Source: JBOHER01 sp050701115 (GTDB lineage Bacteria; Actinomycetota; Actinomycetes; Mycobacteriales; Pseudonocardiaceae). From it: DNA of 49,373 bases. Shown piece by piece: positions 32,575 to 43,407 of this stretch. The notes under the pieces were generated by a model that saw nothing but the letters and a program-made list of their open reading frames with translations, was not told where the DNA came from and searched no databases. Every line of letters starts with the position of its first letter. Position 1 is the stretch's first letter. The DNA is taken from the NCBI GenBank assembly GCA_050701115.1, contig JBOHER010000398.1, positions 1 through 49,373 of the forward strand, given 5' to 3'. Position numbers and translations under genes: made by a program.

Positions 32575-33437
32575 CCGTACTCCTCGTCCTCGGTCTTCGC
32601 GCGATCCTGCTCAGCGGCCTCGGTCGCCTGCTCAACGCTTCCGCCGGTCCAGCGCACCCGGAGATCACCGAGCGGATCCGGTTGCTGGAACCGCACCGTC
32701 GCCTCCCGATACAGCTCCAGCAGCGCAAGGAACCTGGCCACCACCTCGAGCGTGTGCTCGCAGTCGGACACCAGGTCGCCGAACGACGCCGAGCCGGCCG
32801 CGGCCAACCGCACCCGCAGGACGGCGGCGTGCTCGCGGACCGACACCTTGGCCATGTGCAGGTGATCGAGCGATACGGTCGGCGGCGGCTTGGGCCGGAA
32901 CACCGCGGCGGCGATCTCGGCGAACCGCTGCGGGTCCACGCCGAGCATCACTTCGGGCAGCAATCCGAAATACCGATCTTCCAGCGCCACCGACCGTGGG
33001 TAACGGCGGAGCGCCCCCGCCTCGAGCTCGCTGAACAAGGCGGCGACCTGCTTGTATGCCCGATACTGCAGCACCCGTGCGAACAGCAGGTCTCGTGCCT
33101 CCAGCAGCGCCAGGTCGTCCTCGTCCTCGACGTCGGCCGAGGGCAGCAGCCGCGCAGCCTTGAGGTCGAGCAAGGTGGCCGCGATGACCAGGAACTCCGT
33201 GGTCTCGTCAAGGTTCCACTTGGCACCCAGCGCCCTGGTATGCGCGATGAAGTCGTCGGTCACCCGGTGCAGGGCGACCTCGGTGACGTCCAGTTCGTGC
33301 TGGGAAATCAGCTGAAGCAGCAGGTCGAAGGGGCCCTCGAAGTTGGCAAGGCGCACCCGGAACTTCGGCGTGGCCCCCTCGTCGCCCGGCCCCGATTCCG
33401 GCCCAGCCTCAGTGGCAGCCACGTCGGGGCCGGTCAT
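32571..33437 (-). CDS. scpA: segregation and condensation protein A
   Basis: The 288-residue kleisin subunit of the SMC complex has the N-terminal SMC-neck-binding region FRVRLANFEGPFDLLLQLIS, the central helical LLDLKAARLLPS and the C-terminal winged helix (FLALLELYREATVRFQQ). An acidic tail ends the protein. It is coupled to scpB and to the small ribbon-helix-helix-like gene by 4-bp overlaps. Confidence 0.97.
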   Translation of the reverse strand: MTGPDVAATEAGPESGPGDEGATPKFRVRLANFEGPFDLLLQLISQHELDVTEVALHRVTDDFIAHTRALGAKWNLDETTEFLVIAATLLDLKAARLLPSADVEDEDDLALLEARDLLFARVLQYRAYKQVAALFSELEAGALRRYPRSVALEDRYFGLLPEVMLGVDPQRFAEIAAAVFRPKPPPTVSLDHLHMAKVSVREHAAVLRVRLAAAGSASFGDLVSDCEHTLEVVARFLALLELYREATVRFQQPDPLGDLRVRWTGGSVEQATEAAEQDRAKTEDEEYG

Positions 33438-33871
33438 CGCGTAGTGCGCTCCTGGTCGTGCTCATGTCCTGAGCGTAAACGCCGTACCAGCACCGAATCC
33501 TCGCCATGTTCGTCGAAGTCGGCGAGGATCACCGCGACTGCCTCACGCACCAGCCTGCCGCGATCGACAGCCAGGTCGTGCCCGGCACGTAAAGCCAGCC
33601 GCGCATGCTCGAGCGCGATCAGTTCGGCCTGCGACACATAGACCGTGATCTTGGCGTCGTGCTTGGTGCGGGGGGAACCTCGCCGCGCGCCTGCCGCCGC
33701 GCTCAATTCCCGCTTGGTGTTCTCGGATTCGTCGCCACGCTGAACCGGCGCAGGGTCAGCGATTTCTGCTGACCTGCCATTTTCCGCACCGCGCGCAGGA
33801 TCCAGCGCGGGAGAAGTAGTACTGCGGAAGAAGAGTTCGGAAGCGCCCGGCAAGGACACTCGCCTTGTCAC
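33434..33871 (-). CDS. small putative ribbon-helix-helix protein between parA and scpA
   Basis: The 145-residue protein has an apparently disordered N-terminal half followed by HDAKITVYVSQAELIALEHA and a RLVREAVAVILADF helix, a strand-helix-helix order typical of ribbon-helix-helix DNA binders. It is overlapped by 4 bp at both ends by parA and scpA, so it is stoichiometrically co-expressed with a ParA ATPase and a condensin subunit. A role as a DNA-binding partner of this ParA is an attractive inference; M. tuberculosis has no gene at this place that I recall. An internal start is possible. Confidence 0.75.
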   Translation of the reverse strand: MTRRVSLPGASELFFRSTTSPALDPARGAENGRSAEIADPAPVQRGDESENTKRELSAAAGARRGSPRTKHDAKITVYVSQAELIALEHARLALRAGHDLAVDRGRLVREAVAVILADFDEHGEDSVLVRRLRSGHEHDQERTTR

Positions 33872-34821
33872 CTACGAATCACCTCGCGTGCGAGCTGCCG
33901 GTATGCCACGGCGCCTGCGGATTTGGGAGCCCACTTGGTGATCGGCTCACCCGCGACCGTCGTCTCGGGGAACCGCACCGTGCGATTGATGACCGTGTCG
34001 AACACGGTCTCTCCGAACGCTTCAACCACGCGCGCCATGACCTCCTTGGAATGCAATGTCCGGGGGTCGAACATTGTGGCAAGGATGCCAGTGATGCCTA
34101 ACTCAGGGTTCAGCCGCTCCCTGACTTTCTCGATGGTGTCCATCAACAGGGCAACACCGCGCAAGCTGAAGAACTCACATTCGAGGGGGATGATCACACC
34201 GTCGGCCGCGGTGAGCGCGTTGACGGTCAACAGACCGAGCGAAGGCTGGCAGTCCACGAGCACGTAGTCGTACTCGTTCATCACGGGCCGGAGTACGCGC
34301 AACAAGGTGTGTTCGCGGCCCACCTCGGCCACCAGTTGCACCTCGGCCGCGGACAGGTCGATGTTGCTCGGCAACAGGTCCATACCCTCGATCGAGGTCT
34401 TGCGCAGCACGTCTTTCGAGCCAACCGACCGCTCCATGATCGCGTTGTACACGGTCTGCTCGAGTTCGTGTGGCTGCACACCGAGGCCCACGGAAAGCGC
34501 ACCCTGAGGGTCGAAATCCACCAGCAGGACCTTCCGCCCATACTCCGCAAGCGCCGCGCCGAGGTTGATGGTGGACGTCGTCTTGCCGACGCCGCCCTTC
34601 TGGTTGCACATGGCGAGCACCCGCGCCGGGCCGTGCCGGTCGATCTGCGGCGGCTCGGGAATCTCTCGAATCGGTCGACCGGTCGGGCCGAGCGCCACCC
34701 CATTGCCGTCACCGTAGGTAGCCTCGGGTGCGGTGTCCTCGTCCTGGCGGGTAGCGCTGGGCATGACCGCGGTCAGGACGCTGGACCCTGCTCGGGCCTG
34801 CGGTGGCTGGGCTGTCGACAT
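33868..34821 (-). CDS. parA: ParA-family ATPase (Rv1708-like)
   Basis: The 317-residue protein starts at the ATG at 34821 (GGAG upstream). The deviant Walker A CNQKGGVGKTT carries both lysines of ParA proteins; VLLVDFDPQGALSVGLG and DYVLVDCQPSLGLLTVNAL follow. An unstructured N-terminus of about 65 residues precedes the ATPase. This is the second ParA-like protein of actinobacteria encoded beside scpAB, distinct from the origin-linked parAB. It probably positions or organises the chromosome with ScpAB. The frame is open further upstream, but without family similarity. Confidence 0.95.
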   Translation of the reverse strand: MSTAQPPQARAGSSVLTAVMPSATRQDEDTAPEATYGDGNGVALGPTGRPIREIPEPPQIDRHGPARVLAMCNQKGGVGKTTSTINLGAALAEYGRKVLLVDFDPQGALSVGLGVQPHELEQTVYNAIMERSVGSKDVLRKTSIEGMDLLPSNIDLSAAEVQLVAEVGREHTLLRVLRPVMNEYDYVLVDCQPSLGLLTVNALTAADGVIIPLECEFFSLRGVALLMDTIEKVRERLNPELGITGILATMFDPRTLHSKEVMARVVEAFGETVFDTVINRTVRFPETTVAGEPITKWAPKSAGAVAYRQLAREVIRR

Positions 34822-34919
34822 GGGGAGAACGCTCCTTCTACGGGTGTTCGACGGCAGCCTATTCGGGCCTGCCGACCTGCGGCAATTGGGCTCGCCGTGT
34901 GAAGTCGAGATCCTTTTCG

Positions 34920-35867
34920 TCAACCGGCCGCACGGGGGTGGGCGGTCGCGTACACCTCCCGCAAGGTAGTGACGGTCACCAGCGTGTAGACCTGAGTGGT
35001 GGTTACCGAGGCGTGCCCGAGCAGTTCCTGAACCACGCGCACGTCGGCGCCACCTTCGAGCAGATGCGTCGCGAAGGAGTGCCGCAGGGTGTGCGGTGAG
35101 ACCGCAGCCTTGATACCTGCCCGCTCCGCGGCGGCCTTGAGTACCTGCCAAGCCCCTTGCCGGGAGAGCCGTCCACCACGTGCGTTGAGAAACAATGCGG
35201 GGGCGCCCCGCCCCTTCACGGCCAGGCTGGGCCGGGCGCGCACCAGATAGGCGTCCACCGCCTCGAGCGCGGGACGTCCGATCGGCACCAGGCGTTGCTT
35301 GCCGCCCTTACCGTCGAGCAGCACCGTGCGCTGACCGGCATCGATGTCGTCCACATCCAGGCCAACGGCCTCGGAAATGCGGGCACCCGTCGAGTACAGC
35401 AGTTCCAGCAGCGCGCGATCGCGTAGCGCCCGTCCCCCCTCGGTCGCAGGCAGGTCGAGCAGCCGCAGCACGTCGTCGACCGGCAGTGCCTTGGGCAGGC
35501 GTTTCGCCGCAGCGGGTGGCCGTACATCGCGGGCGACGTCGTGGTCGACCGTTCCTTCCCGGACCGCGAATCGGTGCAGCCCGCGCACGGCCACCACGGC
35601 CCGGGCCGCAGACGAGGCCGCCAGAGGCGGGTGATGACCGGTGCCTTCGCGCAGCGCGATGCCGAACTCGATGACGTCTGACTCGGTGATCTGAGCGAAC
35701 GACGTGCGACCGCCTGCTGACAGGTGCGCCAGGTAGCGTCGCAGGTCGCGGGCATAGCTGTCCAGGGTGTTTCGTGCCGTGCCGCGTTCCACCGCAAGGT
35801 GATCGAGGTAGGCGGCAATGACACGCGCAGGCTCCAGGCGTCCCACGCACGCCACTGTAAAGGTCAC
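34920..35867 (-). CDS. xerD: site-specific tyrosine recombinase XerD
   Basis: The 315-residue recombinase has the SAM-like N-terminal core-binding domain (YLDHLAVERGTARNTLDSYA) and a full catalytic set: R in STGARISEA, K in GKGGKQR, H-x-x-R in SPHTLRHSFATH, H in ELLGHASVTTTQ and the nucleophile Y in QVYTLV. It resolves chromosome dimers at dif with XerC. A GTG about 8 codons downstream could be the real start. In the tuberculosis order it follows the NUDIX gene; here a TM2 gene and an amidohydrolase intervene. Confidence 0.96.
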   Translation of the reverse strand: MTFTVACVGRLEPARVIAAYLDHLAVERGTARNTLDSYARDLRRYLAHLSAGGRTSFAQITESDVIEFGIALREGTGHHPPLAASSAARAVVAVRGLHRFAVREGTVDHDVARDVRPPAAAKRLPKALPVDDVLRLLDLPATEGGRALRDRALLELLYSTGARISEAVGLDVDDIDAGQRTVLLDGKGGKQRLVPIGRPALEAVDAYLVRARPSLAVKGRGAPALFLNARGGRLSRQGAWQVLKAAAERAGIKAAVSPHTLRHSFATHLLEGGADVRVVQELLGHASVTTTQVYTLVTVTTLREVYATAHPRAAG

Positions 35868-35899
35868 AACCGGGTATCCGGTGAGCGCCGCGACCGAAA

Positions 35900-36121
35900 G
35901 TGCTCGTGGCGCACTATCTGCCCGCGCCCTTGCCGTCCTCGCTGTTGCAGATCCTGATCCCGATGGGCATCGGGCGGTTCTACACCGGGCACACCGGGAT
36001 CGGCATCGCCCAGTTGCTGGTCGCGATTCTGACCTGCGGCATCGGGTCCATCTGGTTGTTCATCGACGAGATCCTGGTCAACGGTGGCACCGACTCCTTC
36101 GGGCGCCCGTTGAGCAACTGA
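35900..36121 (+). CDS. TM2-domain membrane protein
   Basis: The 73-residue protein starts at a GTG. The TM2 signature is clear: PMGIGRFYTGHTGIGIAQLL, a short loop with C-G-I-G, then SIWLFIDEILVNGG and a TDSFGRPL tail. Two transmembrane helices are joined by a tight turn. The function of bacterial TM2 proteins is unknown. It is divergent from xerD and convergent with the amidohydrolase 9 bp away. The N-terminus before the first helix is unusually short, so the start is uncertain. Confidence 0.8.
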   Translation: MLVAHYLPAPLPSSLLQILIPMGIGRFYTGHTGIGIAQLLVAILTCGIGSIWLFIDEILVNGGTDSFGRPLSN

Positions 36122-36130
36122 GGAGGCAGG

Positions 36131-37336
36131 TCACCGCACCCTGGTGCCCCTGGCGTACACCGCCTGGATCCGGTGCAGGGCACCCGGATCGAACAGCGGA
36201 TCCCCGTCGACGACCAGCACATCGGCGTCGTAGCCGGGCGCGAGCCTGCCCTTGCTGTCGCCGAGTCCGCACGCCCGCGCGGCCACCGAGGTCATACTGC
36301 GCAACGCCTCGGCCGGCTCGAAGCCGAGGTCGAGCAGATTGGTCAGTGCGTGACGGAGAGCGTCGGGCGGCTTGATCGGAGCGATCCCCGCGTCGGTACC
36401 CACCACGATGACTGCACCCGCCTCGTGGATCCTGCGCGCATTGTCGATCAGGAAGGGTACGCGCCGCAGGACTTCGGATGGTAAGGGCACATCGGACGAC
36501 TCGACCATGCCGAACGTGTAGCTGACCACGATCCGCCGGTCGACGATCGCCTGGATGACCTCGGGCGGCGCGTCATCGATCCCCTCCTCGCTCCAGAACG
36601 TCGCGTGCTCCAGCCCGTCCACCCCGGCGGCAATGGCATCGATGATCGCGGAAGTCCCATGCGCGTGGGCGGTGACCAGCAACCCGTGGTGGTGCGCCTC
36701 GTCCACCCCGGCGGCCAGCTCCGCGACCGTGAACTGCGCGAGTTCGGGTTTCGTGCCAGCTGTCATGTTCCCCCCGCTGGCCATGATCTTGATGACGTCG
36801 ACGCCGCGCTCCACGTGCTCGCGCACGGCTGCCCGCAAGCCATCCGCGCCACGTGCGCTCGCCCCACCCAGGAAGTGGCAGTGGCCGTCCAGCGTGGTGA
36901 TCGGCGGGCCGGCCGCCACGATCGTCGGCAGCCCCTCCGCGCCGCTGTCTCGGAGCTTCAGCGACAGATAGCCGCGGTCGCCGAGGTCGCGCAGGGTGGT
37001 GACGCCACCCCGAACCGCGGTACCGGCGGCGATCGTCATCGCCTCGATGACGTCGCTGTCGTCCCGATCCGCGAGGTGGCCGACTGGGTCATTGCTGGCG
37101 TCGAACGCCAGGTGGACATGCGTGTCGACCAGACCGGGCAGCAGCGTCGCACCTGGCAGGTCCACGATGTCCGCCCCCTCTGGCGGAGCCCCGCCGGGAT
37201 TGACCGCGACAACCGTCGGTCCATCCAGCACGATAACCGGGTTGGCCGTCAGGGTGGCTCCTGTGCCGTCGAACATCCGGTCCGCGCGCAGCACGGTCAG
37301 CTTCGTCCGGCGCGGCCACCGTCGTGGGGTGCTCAT
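36131..37336 (-). CDS. amidohydrolase-family metal hydrolase (imidazolonepropionase/prolidase-like)
   Basis: The 401-residue TIM-barrel hydrolase has metal ligands in LVDTHVHLAFDA, the likely carboxylated lysine in VIKIMASGG, histidines in TAHAHGTSA and LEHATFW, and the aspartate in VVGTDAG. The N- and C-terminal beta-sandwich strands (VLRADRMFDGTG; GYDADVLVVDGDPL) complete the fold. The group includes prolidases, imidazolonepropionases and other cyclic-amide or ester hydrolases; the substrate is undetermined. It is not part of the conserved neighbourhood in M. tuberculosis and may be an insertion. Confidence 0.9.
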   Translation of the reverse strand: MSTPRRWPRRTKLTVLRADRMFDGTGATLTANPVIVLDGPTVVAVNPGGAPPEGADIVDLPGATLLPGLVDTHVHLAFDASNDPVGHLADRDDSDVIEAMTIAAGTAVRGGVTTLRDLGDRGYLSLKLRDSGAEGLPTIVAAGPPITTLDGHCHFLGGASARGADGLRAAVREHVERGVDVIKIMASGGNMTAGTKPELAQFTVAELAAGVDEAHHHGLLVTAHAHGTSAIIDAIAAGVDGLEHATFWSEEGIDDAPPEVIQAIVDRRIVVSYTFGMVESSDVPLPSEVLRRVPFLIDNARRIHEAGAVIVVGTDAGIAPIKPPDALRHALTNLLDLGFEPAEALRSMTSVAARACGLGDSKGRLAPGYDADVLVVDGDPLFDPGALHRIQAVYARGTRVR

Positions 37337-37381
37337 CGCCCCAGCATCGGGACCGCACCAGGAGGGAGCACGCGTAGCCGG

Positions 37382-38018
37382 CTACGCGCTTTTGGACGGT
37401 TCCGGCTTCCGGTTCGCGAATCGGGTGGGCCGGTCCCGCCACAGTGCATCGGCAGCCCGCACTTGTGCGGCGCCGCCCAGTACCGCGTGCGCGGCCAGGA
37501 TCCCGCCGACCGTTGCCCCGTTGATCAACTCGCCGGAGACCGCCATCCGTACCGCTTCCGGGAGCGGCACCTTCCCGATCACCAGATCAGCTTCTTCGCC
37601 GTCGAGCAGGTCGCGGTGCGCCTGCGTCAGGTCGCGGGCCAGGAATACCCGCACCACCTCGTCGGTGAAGCCTGCCGATGCCGCGATGTCGACCAACGTG
37701 TCCCAGCGGCTTGCGGCGAGCCCGGCTTCCTCGAGCAACTCCCGGCGCGCGGTGTCAACCGGATCCTCGCCCGCGATGTCCAGCAGCCCGGCTGGCAATT
37801 CCCACAGCCTCCTGCCGATCGCATGCCGGTACTGGTGGATCAGGGTGACGTTGTCCTGGTCATCGAGGGCGACGATGGCGACCGCGCCAAGGTGCTCGAC
37901 CACCTCACGCCGGGCTGCCTTCCCGCCCGGCATCACGACATCGTCGACCCGCAAGCCCACTATTCGTCCAATGTGGATGTCCGCGCTGGACACCACATCG
38001 AACTCGTGGGTACCCGGC

Positions 38019-38026
<8 letters not shown>
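37382..38026 (-). CDS. NUDIX hydrolase, ADP-ribose pyrophosphatase type
   Basis: The 214-residue protein has the NUDIX box spanning LLDIAGEDPVDTARRELLEE and AGLAA, preceded by HQYRHAIGRRLWELPAG, the signature of ADP-ribose pyrophosphatases. It cleaves ADP-ribose to AMP and ribose 5-phosphate. Its start overlaps the end of pyrG by 8 bp. It matches Rv1700 in both place and type. Confidence 0.95.
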
Positions 38027-39782
<1,756 letters not shown>

Positions 39783-39832
39783 GGGCCTTTACGCTAACAC
39801 GCGTCAAGCCATTCGCAGAGAGGACACCCACG

Positions 39833-41116
39833 TTGGGCATCGCTGAGTGGATCGCGCCAATCCATCGGGGCGATATGAACGCCGAGGTGCGGGTTCCCGG
39901 CTCCAAGTCCATCACCAACCGGGCGTATGTGCTCGCGGCCCTGGCCAGTGCGCCGACCACGGTGCGCCACCCGCTCGATTCCCGGGATGCCCAGCTGATG
40001 CTCGACGCCCTTACCGTGCTCGGGGCACCGTCGGAGCAGGTCGCTGACGGAGTGCGGGTTACACCGCTCTCCCGCGGCACTGAGTCTCCTGCTGAGCGGC
40101 TGTCAGTGGTCCTGGGCAATGCGGGCACCGTCGCCCGCTTCACGCCCGCCCTGGCAACCCTGGACAGGGCCACGGTGCACTTCGACGGCGACGAAGCGAT
40201 CCGGCGCCGTCCCATCGCTCCACTGCTGCGGGCACTCGCCGACCTGGGTGCGGATATCGACGACGAGGGCCGCGGTGCTCCCCCGTTCACCGTGCGCGGG
40301 CACGGCGGACTGCGGGGCGGCCCGGTCGAGCTTGACTCATCGGCGTCCAGTCAGTTCCTCTCCGCGCTGCTACTCGCCGCTCCTGCCTTCGACGACGGGG
40401 TAACCGTGCGGCTGACGGGTGGCACGCCGCCCAGCGAACCCCATATCACGATGACCCTCGATCTGCTGCGTACCTTCGGCGCCACCCCGGAGCGGGACGG
40501 CGCGGAGTTCCGCGTCCCGGCCGTGCCGCTCGCCTGCCCCGACTACACGGTTGAGCCCGACCTGTCCACCGCGGCACCGTTCCTCGCCGCGGCCGCGCTG
40601 ACCGGCGGGACGGTGCGGATTCCGGACTGGCCGGCTACCACGACCCAGCCCGGGGACCGGATGCGCGGTCTGCTGATCGAAACCGGCGCGAAGGTGGAAC
40701 TGGGCTCCTCGGGGCTGGCCGTCACCGGCACCGGCGCGATCCCGGGGCTGGACCTCGATCTGCACGAGGTCGGTGAGCTGACGCCGGTCATCGCGGCCCT
40801 GCTGTGCTTCGCCGACGGTCCGTCGGTGATCCGCGGGGTCGCCCACCTGCGGGGCCATGAGACCGACCGGCTGGCCGCGCTGGCCACCGAACTGTCCGCG
40901 CTCGGCGTCTCGGTCACCGAGACCGAGGACGGCCTGCGGATCACGCCCGCGCCACTGCACGGCGGCACCTTCCACACCTACGAAGACCACCGCCTCGTGA
41001 TGGCAGGCGCGGTACTCGGCCTGCGCATTCCCGGCATTACTGTGGAAAACCCAGCCACCGTCGGCAAGACCTTCCCCGGCTTCATCGACGCCTGGACCAC
41101 CATGCTCGGCGCCTGA
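39833..41116 (+). CDS. aroA: 3-phosphoshikimate 1-carboxyvinyltransferase (EPSP synthase)
   Basis: The 427-residue enzyme of the shikimate pathway joins PEP to shikimate 3-phosphate. PGSKSITNRAYVLAAL binds both substrates; LGNAGTVARFTPALATL is the glycine loop; SSASSQFLSALLLAAP, VGELTPVIAAL, and GHETDRLAAL with the YEDHRLVMAGA segment complete the active site. TTG 39833 was kept, with AGAGGA upstream; ATG 39875 is a weaker alternative. It is divergent from pyrG, at a place where M. tuberculosis has no aroA. Confidence 0.95.
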   Translation: MGIAEWIAPIHRGDMNAEVRVPGSKSITNRAYVLAALASAPTTVRHPLDSRDAQLMLDALTVLGAPSEQVADGVRVTPLSRGTESPAERLSVVLGNAGTVARFTPALATLDRATVHFDGDEAIRRRPIAPLLRALADLGADIDDEGRGAPPFTVRGHGGLRGGPVELDSSASSQFLSALLLAAPAFDDGVTVRLTGGTPPSEPHITMTLDLLRTFGATPERDGAEFRVPAVPLACPDYTVEPDLSTAAPFLAAAALTGGTVRIPDWPATTTQPGDRMRGLLIETGAKVELGSSGLAVTGTGAIPGLDLDLHEVGELTPVIAALLCFADGPSVIRGVAHLRGHETDRLAALATELSALGVSVTETEDGLRITPAPLHGGTFHTYEDHRLVMAGAVLGLRIPGITVENPATVGKTFPGFIDAWTTMLGA

Positions 41117-41181
41117 CCCCGAGCACGCCACCAGGCGACCCAACGGCACCAGATCGCGTGGCACTCCATCCTGAGTGAGCG

Positions 41182-42129
41182 CTAGCTACCTGCGGTGTTC
41201 ACCCCTGGTGCCGGGCCTTCGGCGTTTCCTGCTGTGCCGTAACGGCCCGAGTGACCCTCGAGTTGCTCGCGGAGTGCCAGGATCGTCACCGCCCGCCCTG
41301 CCGAGGTGTTCACGTTGTCCACTGTGGACAGTATCTCGGTTGCCGCGGTATCCGCGCGGACAACCCCGATCGGGCCAACGCCACTGGCCGCACCGGCGTC
41401 TCCGGCGAGCACCGCGCCCGCGCCTGATCGATCGAGTTGGATGGCGAACCGCGCGACGGTGGCCGCTCGATCACCCGCACCGTCACCGGTCGCCTCACCT
41501 CGAGTGATCACGACCGCGAGCTGCGCGGGCCCGATCTCCTCACTCGGCTTGATGAAACCACCGTCGGTCAGCCCGGCAAGCGCGGCTTCAAGTTCCTCCG
41601 GTGACGACTGCGGTTCGGCCGATGCCTTGTCCAGCAACAGAACCTGCCCGAGTAGCGCGCCTGCCAGCGTGCCAGGGCCACCAGACGTCGGGAACTTGGC
41701 ACCGGAGGGCTGCAACCGGGTGACAATGTCGGACAGCTGGTCCGATTTGGACGGATCGGCGAACGCAGCGGTGAGCTGTACCTGGCCAGTTACCTTCGCG
41801 CCTGCCTGCTCGATCAGGTCCTGCACAGCGTCCCGCTCGGCGGGCTTGGCTCCCTCGGTGGTCACGATCACCACCGACCGCTTGTCCAGAGTGCCGGAAA
41901 CGGCCTTCGAACCGACCGAGCGAGCGAACCCATCCGCATCCGCCAGTTGCGCCTGCAGCGCATTGCGCTCCGCCTGCAGGTCGGCGACCTGGGTCGCGAG
42001 TTCACTCTTGTCACTGGCCAGCCCGGACAACAACGTGCCGCTGAGCGTGGTGGAGCCGAGCACGACACCCACCGCCAGCGCAAGGAAAGCGGCCGCGATG
42101 GACACGATGTGGTAACGCAACGAAATCAC
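41182..42129 (-). CDS. steB: SteB/MctB-family membrane-anchored protein (Rv1698-like)
   Basis: The 315-residue protein has an N-terminal membrane anchor (SIAAAFLALAVGVVLGSTTL), a coiled coil (about residues 38-65) and an extracytoplasmic domain. It is the homologue of Rv1698, described as the copper-related channel MctB, and of corynebacterial SteB, which works with SteA in cell separation. Its neighbour here is SteA, overlapping by 4 bp, which supports the division role; copper transport cannot be judged from the sequence. Confidence 0.88.
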   Translation of the reverse strand: MISLRYHIVSIAAAFLALAVGVVLGSTTLSGTLLSGLASDKSELATQVADLQAERNALQAQLADADGFARSVGSKAVSGTLDKRSVVIVTTEGAKPAERDAVQDLIEQAGAKVTGQVQLTAAFADPSKSDQLSDIVTRLQPSGAKFPTSGGPGTLAGALLGQVLLLDKASAEPQSSPEELEAALAGLTDGGFIKPSEEIGPAQLAVVITRGEATGDGAGDRAATVARFAIQLDRSGAGAVLAGDAGAASGVGPIGVVRADTAATEILSTVDNVNTSAGRAVTILALREQLEGHSGRYGTAGNAEGPAPGVNTAGS

Positions 42130-43310
42130 GAGGTGAACCCCTTGACCCAGGTCATCAGCGAAACCCAGTGAGTCTTCGCCCAGTCCAGATAGACATCGCC
42201 GACATCGGAAACGAGCAATGCGGCCAGCACGACGACGAGGGCGGCCGCCACCAGCAGCACGACCGCGGAGACGGACACCCTGCTGCGGTGCAGCGTCGCC
42301 ACCGCCTTGCCGTCGACCAGCTTGGAACCCAGCTTCAGCCGGGTGAGGAAGGTCGAGGGATTGGAGCCGGCTCGGCCATGGTCAAGGAACTCCCGCAGCG
42401 TGGCCTGAAATCCCACCGTGACGACCAGGCTGGCGCGGTGCGCGTCGGCAAGCAGCAGTGCGAGGTCTTCCGAGTTTCCCGAAGCGGGGAAGGTGACCGC
42501 GCCGATACCGAGATCCTGAATCCGGCTCACCCCGGGCGCGTGCCCGTCGGGCTGCGCGGGAACGACCACTTCCGCACCGCTCTTGAGAGTGTCCGACTCG
42601 ATGCCGGTCGGATCACCCACGATCACATGCGGGGTGTATCCCTGCGCACGCAAGGTGTCCGCCCCCAGGTCGACACCGATCAGTACCGGACGGTGCTCGG
42701 CGATGTACTTCTTGAGTCGCCGGAGATCCTCGGCGTGCTCGTTGCCCGGCGCGACGACTAGTACGTGCCGGTCCCTGAGTGACACCCGAAGCTCGGGAAC
42801 TCCAACACCGTCCAGGATGAGCGTGCGCTCCCGGCGCAGAAACTCCATGGTGTTGCCGGAGAAAGCCTCGAGTTGCGCGGACATACCGGCCTTGGCCTCG
42901 ATCATCAGGTCAGCCACGCTGTCCCTTGTCTGCTCGGTACCCTTACCGATCTCGCGATCCCCTGAGTAGATCGCGCCTTGATGGAGCCGGATCTTGCTGC
43001 CGTCCTTGATCGAGTGCAACACCTCGGTGCCGACGCCGTCGATCAGCGGAATGCCCGCGCCTACCAGAACTTCCGGGCCGAGGTTCGGAAATCGACCCGA
43101 GATCGACGGCGATGCGTTCACCACGCCTGCCACCTCGGCCTTGACCAGGGCGTCCGCGGTCGCCCGGTCCAGATCGAGCTGATCGAGCACGACGATATCG
43201 CCCGGACCGATCCTGCGTAACAGCTCGCGCGTGCGTCGGTCGACCCTCGCCACTCCGGCCGTACCGGGAAGGGGCTCGCTGTTCCGAGAGAGCAGACCGC
43301 TGAGCTTCAT
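42126..43310 (-). CDS. steA: SteA-like cytokinesis protein with C-terminal membrane anchor (Rv1697-like)
   Basis: The 394-residue protein starts at the ATG at 43310 (M-K-L-S-G-L-L-S-R). The cytoplasmic part contains a thiamine-pyrophosphokinase-like domain (HVIVGDPTGIESDTL; IGVDLGADTL). Near the end is one transmembrane helix (VVLLVAAALVVVLAALLVSD). Corynebacterial SteA with SteB activates septal cell-wall splitting. It is coupled to steB. The frame is open upstream of 43310 but without family similarity. Confidence 0.9.
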   Translation of the reverse strand: MKLSGLLSRNSEPLPGTAGVARVDRRTRELLRRIGPGDIVVLDQLDLDRATADALVKAEVAGVVNASPSISGRFPNLGPEVLVGAGIPLIDGVGTEVLHSIKDGSKIRLHQGAIYSGDREIGKGTEQTRDSVADLMIEAKAGMSAQLEAFSGNTMEFLRRERTLILDGVGVPELRVSLRDRHVLVVAPGNEHAEDLRRLKKYIAEHRPVLIGVDLGADTLRAQGYTPHVIVGDPTGIESDTLKSGAEVVVPAQPDGHAPGVSRIQDLGIGAVTFPASGNSEDLALLLADAHRASLVVTVGFQATLREFLDHGRAGSNPSTFLTRLKLGSKLVDGKAVATLHRSRVSVSAVVLLVAAALVVVLAALLVSDVGDVYLDWAKTHWVSLMTWVKGFTS

Positions 43311-43407
43311 GCGCCCGATACTGACAAATTCCCGCGCTGATCCCATTACGCCACGCCGGGGAAAGTTGCGGATTCTTATTGCCCTGCCAAGATCAACGTG
43401 ATAGGGG

